DNA of 42,104 bases, taken from assembly GCA_964567755.1 (NCBI GenBank), contig CAZMNW010000060.1, positions 1-42,104 on the forward strand, read 5' to 3'. Position 1 is the stretch's first letter; each line of letters starts with the position of its first letter. This stretch comes from DASRJW01 sp964567755. GTDB lineage: Bacteria > Krumholzibacteriota > Krumholzibacteriia > G020349025. This document shows, one piece after another, positions 1-6,924 of the stretch. A program made the position numbers and the translations under genes. Under the pieces are notes generated by a model that was not told the DNA's origin, did not search any database, and saw only the letters and a program-made list of their open reading frames with translations.

Positions 1-1
1 T

Positions 2-88
2 CGGGTTATTGGCGTCGTAACCGAGATTGTCGGTTCCACCGAAGCAGGCCATGAGCTTCGGCGCAATCTGAAGTCGGGTAACTTTTGA
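2..88 (+). CDS. 3' end of an unidentified gene (partial)
   Basis: One frame is open from the window edge to a TGA at 86-88 and reads like real protein, ending in ELRRNLKSGNF. The stop lies 15 bases before an integron-type attC site, exactly where the last gene of a cassette is expected. I do not recognise the family from 28 residues. The call rests on position and on sensible amino-acid composition; a start codon and the rest of the gene lie outside the window. Confidence 0.5.
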   Translation, partial: RVIGVVTEIVGSTEAGHELRRNLKSGNF

Positions 89-103
89 GGGAGTCGGGCA
101 GCG

Positions 104-199
104 GTCTAACAAGCCGCTGCAGCCGACGAGCGGCGCGAGGCATAGCGGTTTGGTGAAGGTCGCGTTTGCCGCTCGCGGCTGAGCGGCAAGTCGTTGGGC
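104..199 (+). other. integron attC recombination site 1
   Basis: R'' core GTCTAAC at 104-110 and R' core GTTGGGC at 193-199. Between them the left arm (GCCGCT-G-CAGCCG-A-CGAGCGGC) pairs with the right arm (GCCGCTCG-CGGCTG-AGCGGC), leaving an unpaired G and A on one side. Those extrahelical bases are a hallmark of attC strand choice. Length is 96 bases, within the known attC range. It closes the cassette that holds the partial gene at 2-88. Confidence 0.85.
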
Positions 200-214
200 G
201 GACTCGGATCGAGC

Positions 215-967
215 ATGCCTATAGAAATCGGACATGTTGAGGCGATCTTCCGGTATCCCGTGAAGTCCATGGGCGGCGAACGACTCGAGGTCGCCAATCT
301 GGGCTGGTACGGCCTCGATGGTGACAGGCGCCTGGCATTCCGGCGGATTGATGACCGCAGCGGGATGCCGTGGCTGACGGCAACCAAGCTTCCCGACATG
401 CTCCTGTTTGCTCCGCACCGCAGTGAAGACGGTGCTCAGGGAGACGTTCCGACGCATGTTCGAACGCCGGATGGCGAAGAGATGCCTGTCTTCGGGGAGG
501 ACTTGGCCACGGAGGTCGGACGTCGGTACGGGGCTCCCGTGCAGATGATGCAGTTGAATCATGGCATCTTCGATGAAGCGTGCATCTCCGTAATCGCCAC
601 CGATACGGTGCGCGAGATCGGACGACTCGCAGGGCTGAGCGCGGACGTGCGGCGATTTCGCCCGAATGTTCTGGTTCGTTTGCTGCGATCGGGTCCCTTC
701 CAGGAGGATGAGTGGGTGGGCGGCGTGCTCTCATTCGGCGAGGGAGACGACGCCCCCGCCATCAGCGTCACGATGCGCGACATTCGCTGCTCGATGGTGA
801 ACTTTGATCCCGACTCAGCACGTCCTGCTCCAGAAGTGCTAAAGGCGGTCGTTCGTGTGCACCAGAACACCGCGGGAATCTACGGCGCGGTCACTCGCAT
901 CGGTCGACTGGCGGTCGGACAGACCATACTCCTCCATGCTGCGGCCGAGAGAAGGAAACCTGAGTGA
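215..967 (+). CDS. MOSC domain-containing protein (cassette gene)
   Basis: This 250-residue protein belongs to the MOSC family, sulfur-carrier domains related to the molybdenum-cofactor sulfurase C-terminus, YcbX and mARC. The N-terminal beta-barrel part starts with FRYPVKSMGGE (residues 12-22), the usual MOSC_N opening. The MOSC core ends with a RCSMVNFDPDSA stretch (191-202) in which C192 occupies the place of the cofactor-binding cysteine of YcbX-like proteins. The frame is open from a TTG at 194, but that lies inside the attC R' core; the ATG at 215 gives the natural MOSC N-terminus and is chosen. It is the only gene of its cassette, between attC sites 1 and 2. A role in reducing N-hydroxylated or similar toxic compounds is possible by family analogy, but no partner reductase is encoded here. 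Confidence 0.85.
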   Translation: MPIEIGHVEAIFRYPVKSMGGERLEVANLGWYGLDGDRRLAFRRIDDRSGMPWLTATKLPDMLLFAPHRSEDGAQGDVPTHVRTPDGEEMPVFGEDLATEVGRRYGAPVQMMQLNHGIFDEACISVIATDTVREIGRLAGLSADVRRFRPNVLVRLLRSGPFQEDEWVGGVLSFGEGDDAPAISVTMRDIRCSMVNFDPDSARPAPEVLKAVVRVHQNTAGIYGAVTRIGRLAVGQTILLHAAAERRKPE

Positions 968-992
968 TCGAAACACAATGTCCCGGAACGCC

Positions 993-1057
993 GCCCAACC
1001 CGGCGTTGAACCCGCCGGGCGCTTGCGCGCCCGCAGGTTAACGCCCAAATGTTAGGC
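993..1057 (+). other. integron attC recombination site 2
   Basis: R'' core GCCCAAC at 993-999 and R' core GTTAGGC at 1051-1057, 65 bases in all. The inner arms pair as GGCGTT-G-AACC-CGC-C-GGGCGC against GCGCCCGC-AGGTT-AACGCC with unpaired bases mainly on one side. It follows the MOSC stop codon by 25 bases and closes that cassette. Confidence 0.88.
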
Positions 1058-1255
1058 GGCAGGCACAGATACGCCAGCAAGTCATCCGGACGAGTGGCAA
1101 GCGCCGAATACGTGGTAGTGTGTGGAGCCACCCGAGCATGTCGCGACGAGGCCAGAGCCGCCGGGCCAGGGTCGCTTCCTCCTGCAGGAACGCGGATCCA
1201 CACAAGTAGATTTGGCGGTGGAAGCTGCTATCTCGGAGTCGATGGAGAAGACCCG

Positions 1256-2068
1256 GTGAATACGAGCAATACCGAACCTACCTCGAGCCTGCGCGAGCGC
1301 GTCCGCGGTGTTATCGGAAGTGCGCGGTTCGAGAGATTTATTACTGCGCTGATCGTTGCGAACGCCGTTACACTCGGCATCGAAACCTCACCGCTAGTCG
1401 CGGCACGGTTCGGCGATTGGTTGTACGCGTTCGATCGACTGGTGCTGGCGGTGTTCGTCGTCGAGCTGCTTTCGCGCTTCTTCGTCCACCGCGGTCGCTT
1501 CTTCGGGGACCCCTGGCGCGTGTTCGATTTTGTGGTCGTTGGGATAGCGGTAGTGCCTGCGGGCAGTGCGTTCGCCGTCCTGCGCGCCCTGCGCGTGCTG
1601 CGGGTGCTCCGGCTGGTGTCGCTGGTGCCGTCGATGCGGCGGGTGATTGACGCTCTGCTGAAAGCCCTGCCCGGCATGGGGTCGATCGTCGGCCTCCTGG
1701 GACTGGTGCTTTACGTCTTTGCGGTGATGGCCACGAAACTGTACGGTGCTATCGCGCCGGAGTTCTTCGGCAGCCTCGGGAGGTCGCTGTTCACGCTGTT
1801 CCAGATCATGACGGTCGAAGGCTGGCCCGACATTGCCCGCAGCGTCATGACGCAGTATCCGCACTCCTGGATCTTCTTCGTCGTCTACCTGCTGATTGCG
1901 ACGTTCATGGTGCTGAACCTGTTCATTGCGGTGGTTGTCAACGCGATGCAGTCGCAGGTCACAGAAGACCTCAAGGACGAGGGAGAAGAGCACACCCGGT
2001 TGATCCTCGACGAGGTACGCGCGTTGCGGCGGGAGATCGAGGCGCTGCGTGGGCCGTCGCAATCGTGA
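1256..2068 (+). CDS. voltage-gated cation channel, single six-helix domain (NaChBac/Cav-like)
   Basis: A 270-residue one-domain voltage-gated channel that assembles as a tetramer in known relatives. S1-S3 span roughly residues 27-101. S4 carries arginines at every third position (R110, R113, R116, R119). S5 (about 143-164), the pore and S6 (about 204-231) follow, then a C-terminal charged coiled coil (about 240-265). The selectivity filter reads T186-V-E188-G-W190-P-D192, where sodium channels such as NaChBac have TLESW. The extra Asp and the Gly resemble calcium-selective prokaryotic channels, so Ca2+ selectivity is plausible. The frame is open back to 1049, but the GTG at 1256 follows GGAGAAG by five bases and gives a normal N-terminus. 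It shares a cassette with the TerC gene 155 bases downstream. The 198 bases between attC 2 and this start hold no gene that I can see. Confidence 0.88.
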   Translation: MNTSNTEPTSSLRERVRGVIGSARFERFITALIVANAVTLGIETSPLVAARFGDWLYAFDRLVLAVFVVELLSRFFVHRGRFFGDPWRVFDFVVVGIAVVPAGSAFAVLRALRVLRVLRLVSLVPSMRRVIDALLKALPGMGSIVGLLGLVLYVFAVMATKLYGAIAPEFFGSLGRSLFTLFQIMTVEGWPDIARSVMTQYPHSWIFFVVYLLIATFMVLNLFIAVVVNAMQSQVTEDLKDEGEEHTRLILDEVRALRREIEALRGPSQS

Positions 2069-2223
2069 GATCGTATAGTGTGAAACTGACGGCCCCAGCG
2101 GTGTCATCGCCGGTGGCCGCCGTATGGAACCAGCGCCACGTGATGCAGTGCGGAAAAGCACCAGCAGTCGCAACTGACTCCCGAACGCCACGCGGCAAGC
2201 GTCACCAGCATGGAGCGTCGTGA

Positions 2224-3291
2224 ATGGTCTGGCTATGGGTAGGATTCATCCTCTTGGTGCTCCTGATGTTGGCGCTGGACCTGGGGGTCTTTCATCGGAA
2301 AGCCCACGTGGTCACGATGAGAGAGGCCCTCACGTGGTCCGCCGTGTGGATCACGATGGGACTGTCCTTTTCCATTCTTGTGTACTACGGGTACGAGCAC
2401 CAGTGGCTGGGACTGGGAAGTACGGTTGATGCTGTCGACGGGGTGGTCAACACCGGCATGACGGCGACGATCAAGTACCTGACGGGGTACGTCATCGAGA
2501 AGTCGCTGAGCGTCGACAACATCTTCGTCATCGCGATGATCTTCGGCTTCTTCGCGGTTCCACCGATCTACCAGCATCGAGTGCTGTTTTGGGGCATCCT
2601 TGGTGCCCTGGCGATGCGCGGCGTGATGATTGCACTGGGCGCCGCCTTGATTGCCGAGTACCACTGGGTGCTCTACGTCTTCGGCGCCTTCCTGATCATC
2701 ACCGGGATCAAGATGCTGATCCTGAAAACGGATCACACGGACCCCAACCAGAACATCATCGTACGGTTCACCCGGCGCTTCTTCCCAATCACGGCGCGCT
2801 TCCACGGACAGCACTTCGTCGTTCGGGCTGGAGCGCCGGCCTCATATGAGAGCGAGTTCCCTGGGACGGCCGCCCTCCCGGATGAAGCGGTGAACCAGGC
2901 CCGACCCGGCACGTGGATGCTCACGCCACTGGCCTTGGCGCTGATCATGGTCGAGTTCACCGACCTGATCTTCGCGGTGGACTCGATCCCGGCGATATTC
3001 GCCATTACTGCCGATCCGTTCCTGGTGTTCACCAGCAACGTCTTTGCGATCCTCGGCCTCCGGTCGCTCTATTTCGCGCTGGGAGGAATGCTCGATAAAT
3101 TCAGATACCTGAAGGTGGCACTCGCGTTGGTGTTGATGGTGGTGGGCGCGAAGATGCTGATAGCCAAGTGGCTCAAGGAGATGCTCGGCAGCGGCTTCAA
3201 CTTCTACTTACTCGGAGTCGTGCTCCTGATACTGGGTGCCGGTGTAGCCATGTCCCTGATTGCTGATCGTCGCGGTGAACGTGCCGCCTAA
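2224..3291 (+). CDS. TerC/Alx-family inner-membrane metal exporter
   Basis: A 355-residue TerC-family integral membrane protein with about nine hydrophobic segments. Both family signatures are present: SLSVDNIFVIAMIF near residues 96-109, and FTDLIFAVDSIPAIFAIT near 242-259, followed by the DPFLVFTSNVFAILGLRSLY stretch. Acidic residues in these motifs are thought to handle divalent metal; characterised relatives (Alx, MntP-like activity of TerC proteins) export Mn2+. A cytoplasmic loop after about residue 165 is hydrophilic. The ATG is preceded by GGAG at 2213-2216. The TAA stop lies inside the R'' core of attC 3, typical of cassette genes. I looked for a yybP-ykoY manganese riboswitch in the 155-base gap upstream and saw none. 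Pairing with a cation channel in the same cassette suggests a shared ion-homeostasis role, which is inference. Confidence 0.9.
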   Translation: MVWLWVGFILLVLLMLALDLGVFHRKAHVVTMREALTWSAVWITMGLSFSILVYYGYEHQWLGLGSTVDAVDGVVNTGMTATIKYLTGYVIEKSLSVDNIFVIAMIFGFFAVPPIYQHRVLFWGILGALAMRGVMIALGAALIAEYHWVLYVFGAFLIITGIKMLILKTDHTDPNQNIIVRFTRRFFPITARFHGQHFVVRAGAPASYESEFPGTAALPDEAVNQARPGTWMLTPLALALIMVEFTDLIFAVDSIPAIFAITADPFLVFTSNVFAILGLRSLYFALGGMLDKFRYLKVALALVLMVVGAKMLIAKWLKEMLGSGFNFYLLGVVLLILGAGVAMSLIADRRGERAA

Positions 3292-3351
3292 CAAGCCGAT
3301 GAAGCTGACGGTCGCCTTCGGCGCCCGCAGCTTATCGGCGAGCCGTTAGAC
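3286..3351 (+). other. integron attC recombination site 3
   Basis: R'' core GCCTAAC at 3286-3292 (overlapping the TerC stop codon) and R' core GTTAGAC at 3345-3351, 66 bases. The arms GCCGAT-G-AAGCTG-A-CGG and CCGCAGCTTATCGGC pair almost perfectly, with the unpaired G and A again on the left arm, as in site 1. It closes the channel-TerC cassette and opens the PIN cassette. Confidence 0.9.
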
Positions 3352-3367
3352 CGCAGACAGGAGAGGA

Positions 3368-3852
3368 ATGACGAAGCGAACCGTGTACTTGGAGACAAGC
3401 GTGATCGGCTACGCCGCGACGCGACCAAGTCGAGATCTCGTCGTGGCCGCGCGACAGCAGATCACCCGGGAATGGTTCGCGCGTGGTGCCCAGGCCCACA
3501 CGCTGTTTGTGTCCCAGCTTGTGATCCGTGAAGCTTCTGCAGGCGACGAGGAGGCTGCGCAAGAGCGCCTGACCCTGCTGAAGGGGATCCCCTTGCTGGC
3601 GATCACCGATGCGGCCGGCGAACTCGCCACCAAACTTGTGGGCGTGGTGCGGTGCCCAGGCAAGCCATGGAAGATGCGCTCCACATTGCGGTCGCTGCAG
3701 TCCACGGCGTAGACTTCTTGATGACCTGGAACTGCAAGCACATCGCGAACGCCACGATGCGTGGCGCCATCGAGAGAACGTGCAGAGAAGCTGGGTACGA
3801 GCCTCCGGTGATCTGCACGCCTGAGGAGTTGACCAGTGACGACGAAGTCTGA
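3368..3852 (+). pseudogene. PIN-domain (VapC-type) toxin, interrupted by a one-base frameshift
   Basis: Two overlapping frames together make one PIN-domain ribonuclease of about 160 residues. The first frame starts at the ATG at 3368 (AGGAG four bases before it) and gives VYLETSVIGYAATRPSRD through LATKLV. The second continues from about 3640 with GRGAVPRQAMEDALHIAVAA and ends at 3852. A single base lost in the GTGGG run at 3638-3642 accounts for the break. The PIN acidic residues are all present across the two frames: E9 in YLETS, the Glu of VIREAS, and the Asp of EDALHIA. The gene starts 16 bases after attC 3 and overlaps its partner at 3836. Either the toxin has been inactivated in this cell, or the break is a sequencing or assembly error. 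Confidence 0.75.
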
Positions 3853-4024
3853 CGAAATCATCGAGGACATTCGCCGGCAACGAGAGGCACACGCCGCATC
3901 CCTGGACTACGACCTAAAGCGAATCACACGGGACCTTCAGCAACAGGAGCGGGAGTCCGGTCTGGACGTTGTCACGCGAGCGTCGAGGAAACCATTCCCG
4001 GTGCAAGGCCCCTCGTCGGTCTAA
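3836..4024 (+). CDS. small antitoxin-like partner of the PIN toxin
   Basis: A 62-residue charged protein (KSDEIIEDIRRQREAHAASL near the start) whose GTG start overlaps the PIN gene by 17 bases. Small proteins of this kind, opening with a DEII.EIRR helix and a YDLK/DAI segment, commonly follow this type of PIN gene and are presumed to be antitoxins. No DNA-binding domain is visible. The toxin-first order is the reverse of the usual VapBC order. Its stop codon TAA lies inside the R'' core of the truncated attC at 4019, so it is the last gene of its cassette. Function is inferred from position and family resemblance only. Confidence 0.6.
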   Translation: MTTKSDEIIEDIRRQREAHAASLDYDLKRITRDLQQQERESGLDVVTRASRKPFPVQGPSSV

Positions 4025-4050
4025 CCCGCGGCTGCACCCGCCGGCGGCCG
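4019..4050 (+). other. truncated attC site (R'' half only)
   Basis: R'' core GTCTAAC at 4019-4025 overlaps the stop codon of the small antitoxin-like gene and is followed by a GC-rich left arm (CCGCGGCTGCACCCGCCGG). I searched 4050-4208 for the complementary right arm and a GTTRRRY core and found neither. The site therefore looks cut, marking the right end of the cassette array. Confidence 0.6.
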
Positions 4051-4208
4051 GGAAACGAAGAACACATCGCCGCGGAGACGGTTCGGAGTCGCTGATGCGG
4101 GCCATGGTGGTGAAGCTTAACATCTTTCGCGACCGTTGTACGCCACCAAGTCCACGCCAGAGGCCGCATGACCGTCCCATGCAAGGAGCCGCACCCATTT
4201 GACTATTC

Positions 4209-6170
4209 TCAGCCTTTGTAATGGTTATGGTGAAATAGGGTGGCCAACAGTATCAGTTCGGGATGGGCGGCGGACAGTTTAGGCAGAACCAGACGGATCT
4301 GAGATCGGTAGCCGGAGAGTTTCTCCAGTAGCGGCCGCAGATCGTCCGCTTTGTCGCAATGAAGCCTGTTCAAATCCAGGACCAATCGGCACTTGCTCTG
4401 CGCCAGAGAATCCTGGATTCGCTGCGCCAGCCCTTCTGCATGAGCAGCCGAGAGAACGCCCTCCAGTCGCAGCCACACTTGCTTCTTCGCATGCTGGAGG
4501 TCGACTTGGATGGAAAGTTCCGGGATCGAGATTTTGTGCGGGATTTCCTCCCAAAGATGGAGCGCGCCCCAGCTCTTGCCTGGCATCCGGTACGTCGTCC
4601 GCGCCAGCCTAGGATGCTGGAAAAGATCGAGTTTGAGCGTCAACCCCGTCCATAACGCAGCGCCCACGGCCAGCACGGACTTGAGCCGCTCCGCCAGCGT
4701 GGGACACCCCAGCTCCGCATGGATGCGTCGCTGCAAATCGCGGATCCAGCGGCGGTTCGTCGCATTCGGTCCGAACAGTCTTCCCGCGAGAAACACGGGA
4801 TAGGCATTTCGCAGTTCCCTGGCGTAATACTTCGCCTTCTCGCGCCGCAAAGGATTCGGCGAGTTCTTGAGCTTCTGGTATCCGAGCAGCCGCGTCTCCA
4901 GGACCCGGATGATGCTCGGGCCGAGCCTTTGAAAATCCTGCTTGAAACACCAGCGCTGAATCTTTTCGATCTGATCGGGCGACAGCGTCGGGTGTTTGAT
5001 CATCGTGGTGAAGCCGTCCGCCCGCCGATAGAAAAGCTCGGGGTCTTTGATGTACACCTCGTGCAACAAGTTTTCCTTGATGATCCGTTCGTAAAACGGC
5101 GTGCTGGGCACAGGTCCATAAATCATGAACTGAGACAGCGTCGGCTTGAGCTTCATCAGCCCTTCGAGTTCTTCGGCCACCACATCCTCGGTCTGATAAT
5201 CAAACCCGATGATCATCGAGGTCAGCACCTTGATGCCGTGCTGGCGAAATTCCGTGAGGATTTCCTCGATGGGCCTGCCCTGCTGTTTGGCGTAATTAGA
5301 ACGCGTACCCTCGTAGCCGATCCAGAGGCCGTCGATTCCCATATCCAGAATCTCTTCGACCGTGTACATGCTGATCGCCTTGACGCTGGCGAAGACGAAA
5401 GTCGACAGGGTCTTGCCGCCCTTCAGCACGCACTCGCGGTACGCCATTGCCCGCTTTTTATTGAGCAGAAAGTCCTCATCCACAATGAGGAATACCAGGT
5501 TCGGATCCAGATCCAAGTACCGTTCGACGACGGCGTAGATGTCCTTGCCCTCGGGCAGCAACCGGATGTGTTTGCGCTTGAAAAAGTGCGAAGTGCAGCA
5601 GAAGTCGCAGCCACTGGGGCAACCGAGCCCCGCGAAAATCTTCCCCGATCCTCCCGACAGGGGTAGCGAAAACACCTTCAGCCGGCTCACGATCAGCGGG
5701 TGCTTGTACGGCATCGGGATCTCGGGTTCGCCCAATAACCTGCGGAAGAACGCGACGCCTTCCTCGCGGCAGATGAAATCAGCGTAAGGTTTGAGCACGT
5801 CGTCGCTCAGAACCGTCCCATAGCCGCCAAGGACGATCTTGCTTTGGGGCGCGTACCGGCGGATCAAGGCAACCATTTCCTTCGCCTTGTGAAGCACGGC
5901 GATCACGAAGGAGATGCCCACGTAGTCGTAGCCCTTCTTGAGTTCGCGGATGAGCTCCCGCTTTGACGGGTACTGCAACACCACGGTGGGTGCGTCCAGG
6001 TTCTCTGCGATATATTCGATGGAGTAGAGGCCGTTCACCGTCCGCGGACTGAAAATTCCCTGCGCGCGCGTCACCTGACTGTACAGCAGCTCATACCCCA
6101 CCGAAGGGGCATCGCCGTACTTTGGTCCCAGGGGACGACACACGCTCGTGAGCAGAACGTTTTTCCTCAT
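4209..6170 (-). CDS. radical SAM protein with B12-binding-like N-terminus and STAS-like C-terminus
   Basis: A 653-residue protein of the cobalamin-type radical SAM class. Residues 1-150 resemble a B12-binding fold (GISFVIAVLHKAKEMVALIR, then VLGGYGTVLSDD), though the cobalamin-ligating DxHxxG motif is not evident. The radical SAM core (about 175-400) carries the 4Fe-4S motif C184-x3-C188-x2-C191 in GLGCPSGCDFCCTSHFF. A linker follows (about 400-545). The last 100 residues (WLRLEGVLSAAHAEGLAQR, then CRLVLDLNRLHCDKADDL) look like a STAS anti-sigma-antagonist-type fold. The ATG at 6170 is preceded by GAGG. The gene stands alone and opposite to the cassette genes, and its base composition looks more AT-rich than the rest of the window, which suggests recent acquisition. 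Substrate is unknown; related enzymes act as methyltransferases or in lipid and hopanoid modification. Confidence 0.8.
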   Translation of the reverse strand: MRKNVLLTSVCRPLGPKYGDAPSVGYELLYSQVTRAQGIFSPRTVNGLYSIEYIAENLDAPTVVLQYPSKRELIRELKKGYDYVGISFVIAVLHKAKEMVALIRRYAPQSKIVLGGYGTVLSDDVLKPYADFICREEGVAFFRRLLGEPEIPMPYKHPLIVSRLKVFSLPLSGGSGKIFAGLGCPSGCDFCCTSHFFKRKHIRLLPEGKDIYAVVERYLDLDPNLVFLIVDEDFLLNKKRAMAYRECVLKGGKTLSTFVFASVKAISMYTVEEILDMGIDGLWIGYEGTRSNYAKQQGRPIEEILTEFRQHGIKVLTSMIIGFDYQTEDVVAEELEGLMKLKPTLSQFMIYGPVPSTPFYERIIKENLLHEVYIKDPELFYRRADGFTTMIKHPTLSPDQIEKIQRWCFKQDFQRLGPSIIRVLETRLLGYQKLKNSPNPLRREKAKYYARELRNAYPVFLAGRLFGPNATNRRWIRDLQRRIHAELGCPTLAERLKSVLAVGAALWTGLTLKLDLFQHPRLARTTYRMPGKSWGALHLWEEIPHKISIPELSIQVDLQHAKKQVWLRLEGVLSAAHAEGLAQRIQDSLAQSKCRLVLDLNRLHCDKADDLRPLLEKLSGYRSQIRLVLPKLSAAHPELILLATLFHHNHYKG

Positions 6171-6458
6171 GGACTGAGCCTCATTGGATAAGCCTTGATC
6201 ATGGAGCTACTTGTTTAACAAGACCGCTCGCAGCATGCAACTCAATGGAAACAGAAAAGTACTCTCATCCATCCACGGCGTCGACAAAAACACACACGAC
6301 CTAATTGGTGTGCTGAGATATGGAGGCATAGGACCAAGCCGAATCGTTCGGGTACAACTCCTTTGGCGGGACGCTGAGGGCGCGCTGTTACAATCACTTG
6401 TGGCTTGCATGGAGGTGAGCGCGGCGGCCTGCTACGGCAAATATGGATTGTCTGGACG
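6171..6458. other. gene-free flank of the foreign block
   Basis: This 288-base stretch upstream of the radical SAM gene is relatively AT-rich (for example 6231-6340) and has no convincing coding potential in either direction. It contains a perfect 13-base palindrome, CTTGTTTAACAAG, at 6210-6222, about 40 bases upstream of the radical SAM start, which could be a regulator site. It ends where homology to prolyl oligopeptidase begins, near 6459. Confidence 0.4.
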
Positions 6459-6668
6459 GACGGCGTTTCGCTCCGCCACCCAAGCATGGACTTCCTTGTC
6501 GTCGACGTTTTCCAACCAGCGGTATGGATCGGCGACAGGCGTGCCAAAGAAATCATCCACTTGGTTCGACTGGCGCGTTTCGGGATGCGAGCCTGCCAAC
6601 GCCGGGACGACGAGCAGGGCGACGGTGAAACAGCACAGGAACGACGCGGCGCGGAAGTGGGATTTCAT
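6432..6668 (-). pseudogene. truncated prolyl oligopeptidase (S9A), N-terminal fragment
   Basis: The fragment starts at an ATG at 6668 with a strong AGGAAGG ribosome site upstream. It encodes a signal peptide (MKSHFRAASFLCCFTVALLV, cleavage after about residue 26) and then the opening of an S9A prolyl oligopeptidase propeller: DDFFGTPVADPYRWLEN and HAWVAERNAV. Family resemblance stops at about 6459; the next eight codons to the stop at 6432 are unrelated. Full-length S9A enzymes have about 700 residues, so nearly all of the gene, including the catalytic domain, is gone. The break coincides with the right edge of the foreign block, so insertion or replacement of DNA here is the likely cause. 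Confidence 0.75.
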
Positions 6669-6924
6669 CGCGGGCCTTCCTGTTGAGTGCATGCCGCTCG
6701 AGTGTATGCCGCGAGGCAAGTTTGGGGTCGACCTTCATTGTAAGAGGATGGCGTGCGGTGCAACAGCCCTCACGCCCGAGTCCGGGGTCGGTGTGGCTGG
6801 CCCGGCGACACCCCATCGTCTACCATGGGTCGGCGTCTCGAACGGCGGGGCGCCGGGACGTCGATTGCCGACCCCAGACCTGGGTCCGATTCGCTGGGCA
6901 GACCATTCACTCTGCGAGGCACGC

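Larger units (their letters stand above)
104..4050 (+). mobile_element. integron gene-cassette array without visible integrase (CALIN-like)
   Basis: Three complete attC-type sites and one truncated site alternate with plus-strand genes: [gene tail] attC, [MOSC] attC, [channel + TerC] attC, [PIN + partner] half attC. Each complete site begins with an RYYYAAC R'' core, ends with a GTTRRRY R' core, and folds into an imperfect hairpin with unpaired bases on one arm, as known for attC. Sites sit just after stop codons, and two of the cassettes start their first gene 15-16 bases after the preceding R' core. No integrase gene (intI) lies in the window, so this is either a cluster of attC sites lacking an integrase or the distal part of an array continuing to the left. 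That the array is or was mobile is inference from this architecture. Confidence 0.85.

Noticed and set aside
2069..2223. Possible yybP-ykoY manganese riboswitch before the TerC gene
   Set aside because: Conserved riboswitch elements were not found in the 155-base gap.
6211..6924. 238-codon N-terminal extension of PreT
   Set aside because: It crosses the junction of the foreign block and the antisense of the prolyl oligopeptidase remnant; PreT starts at 6925 with its own ribosome site.
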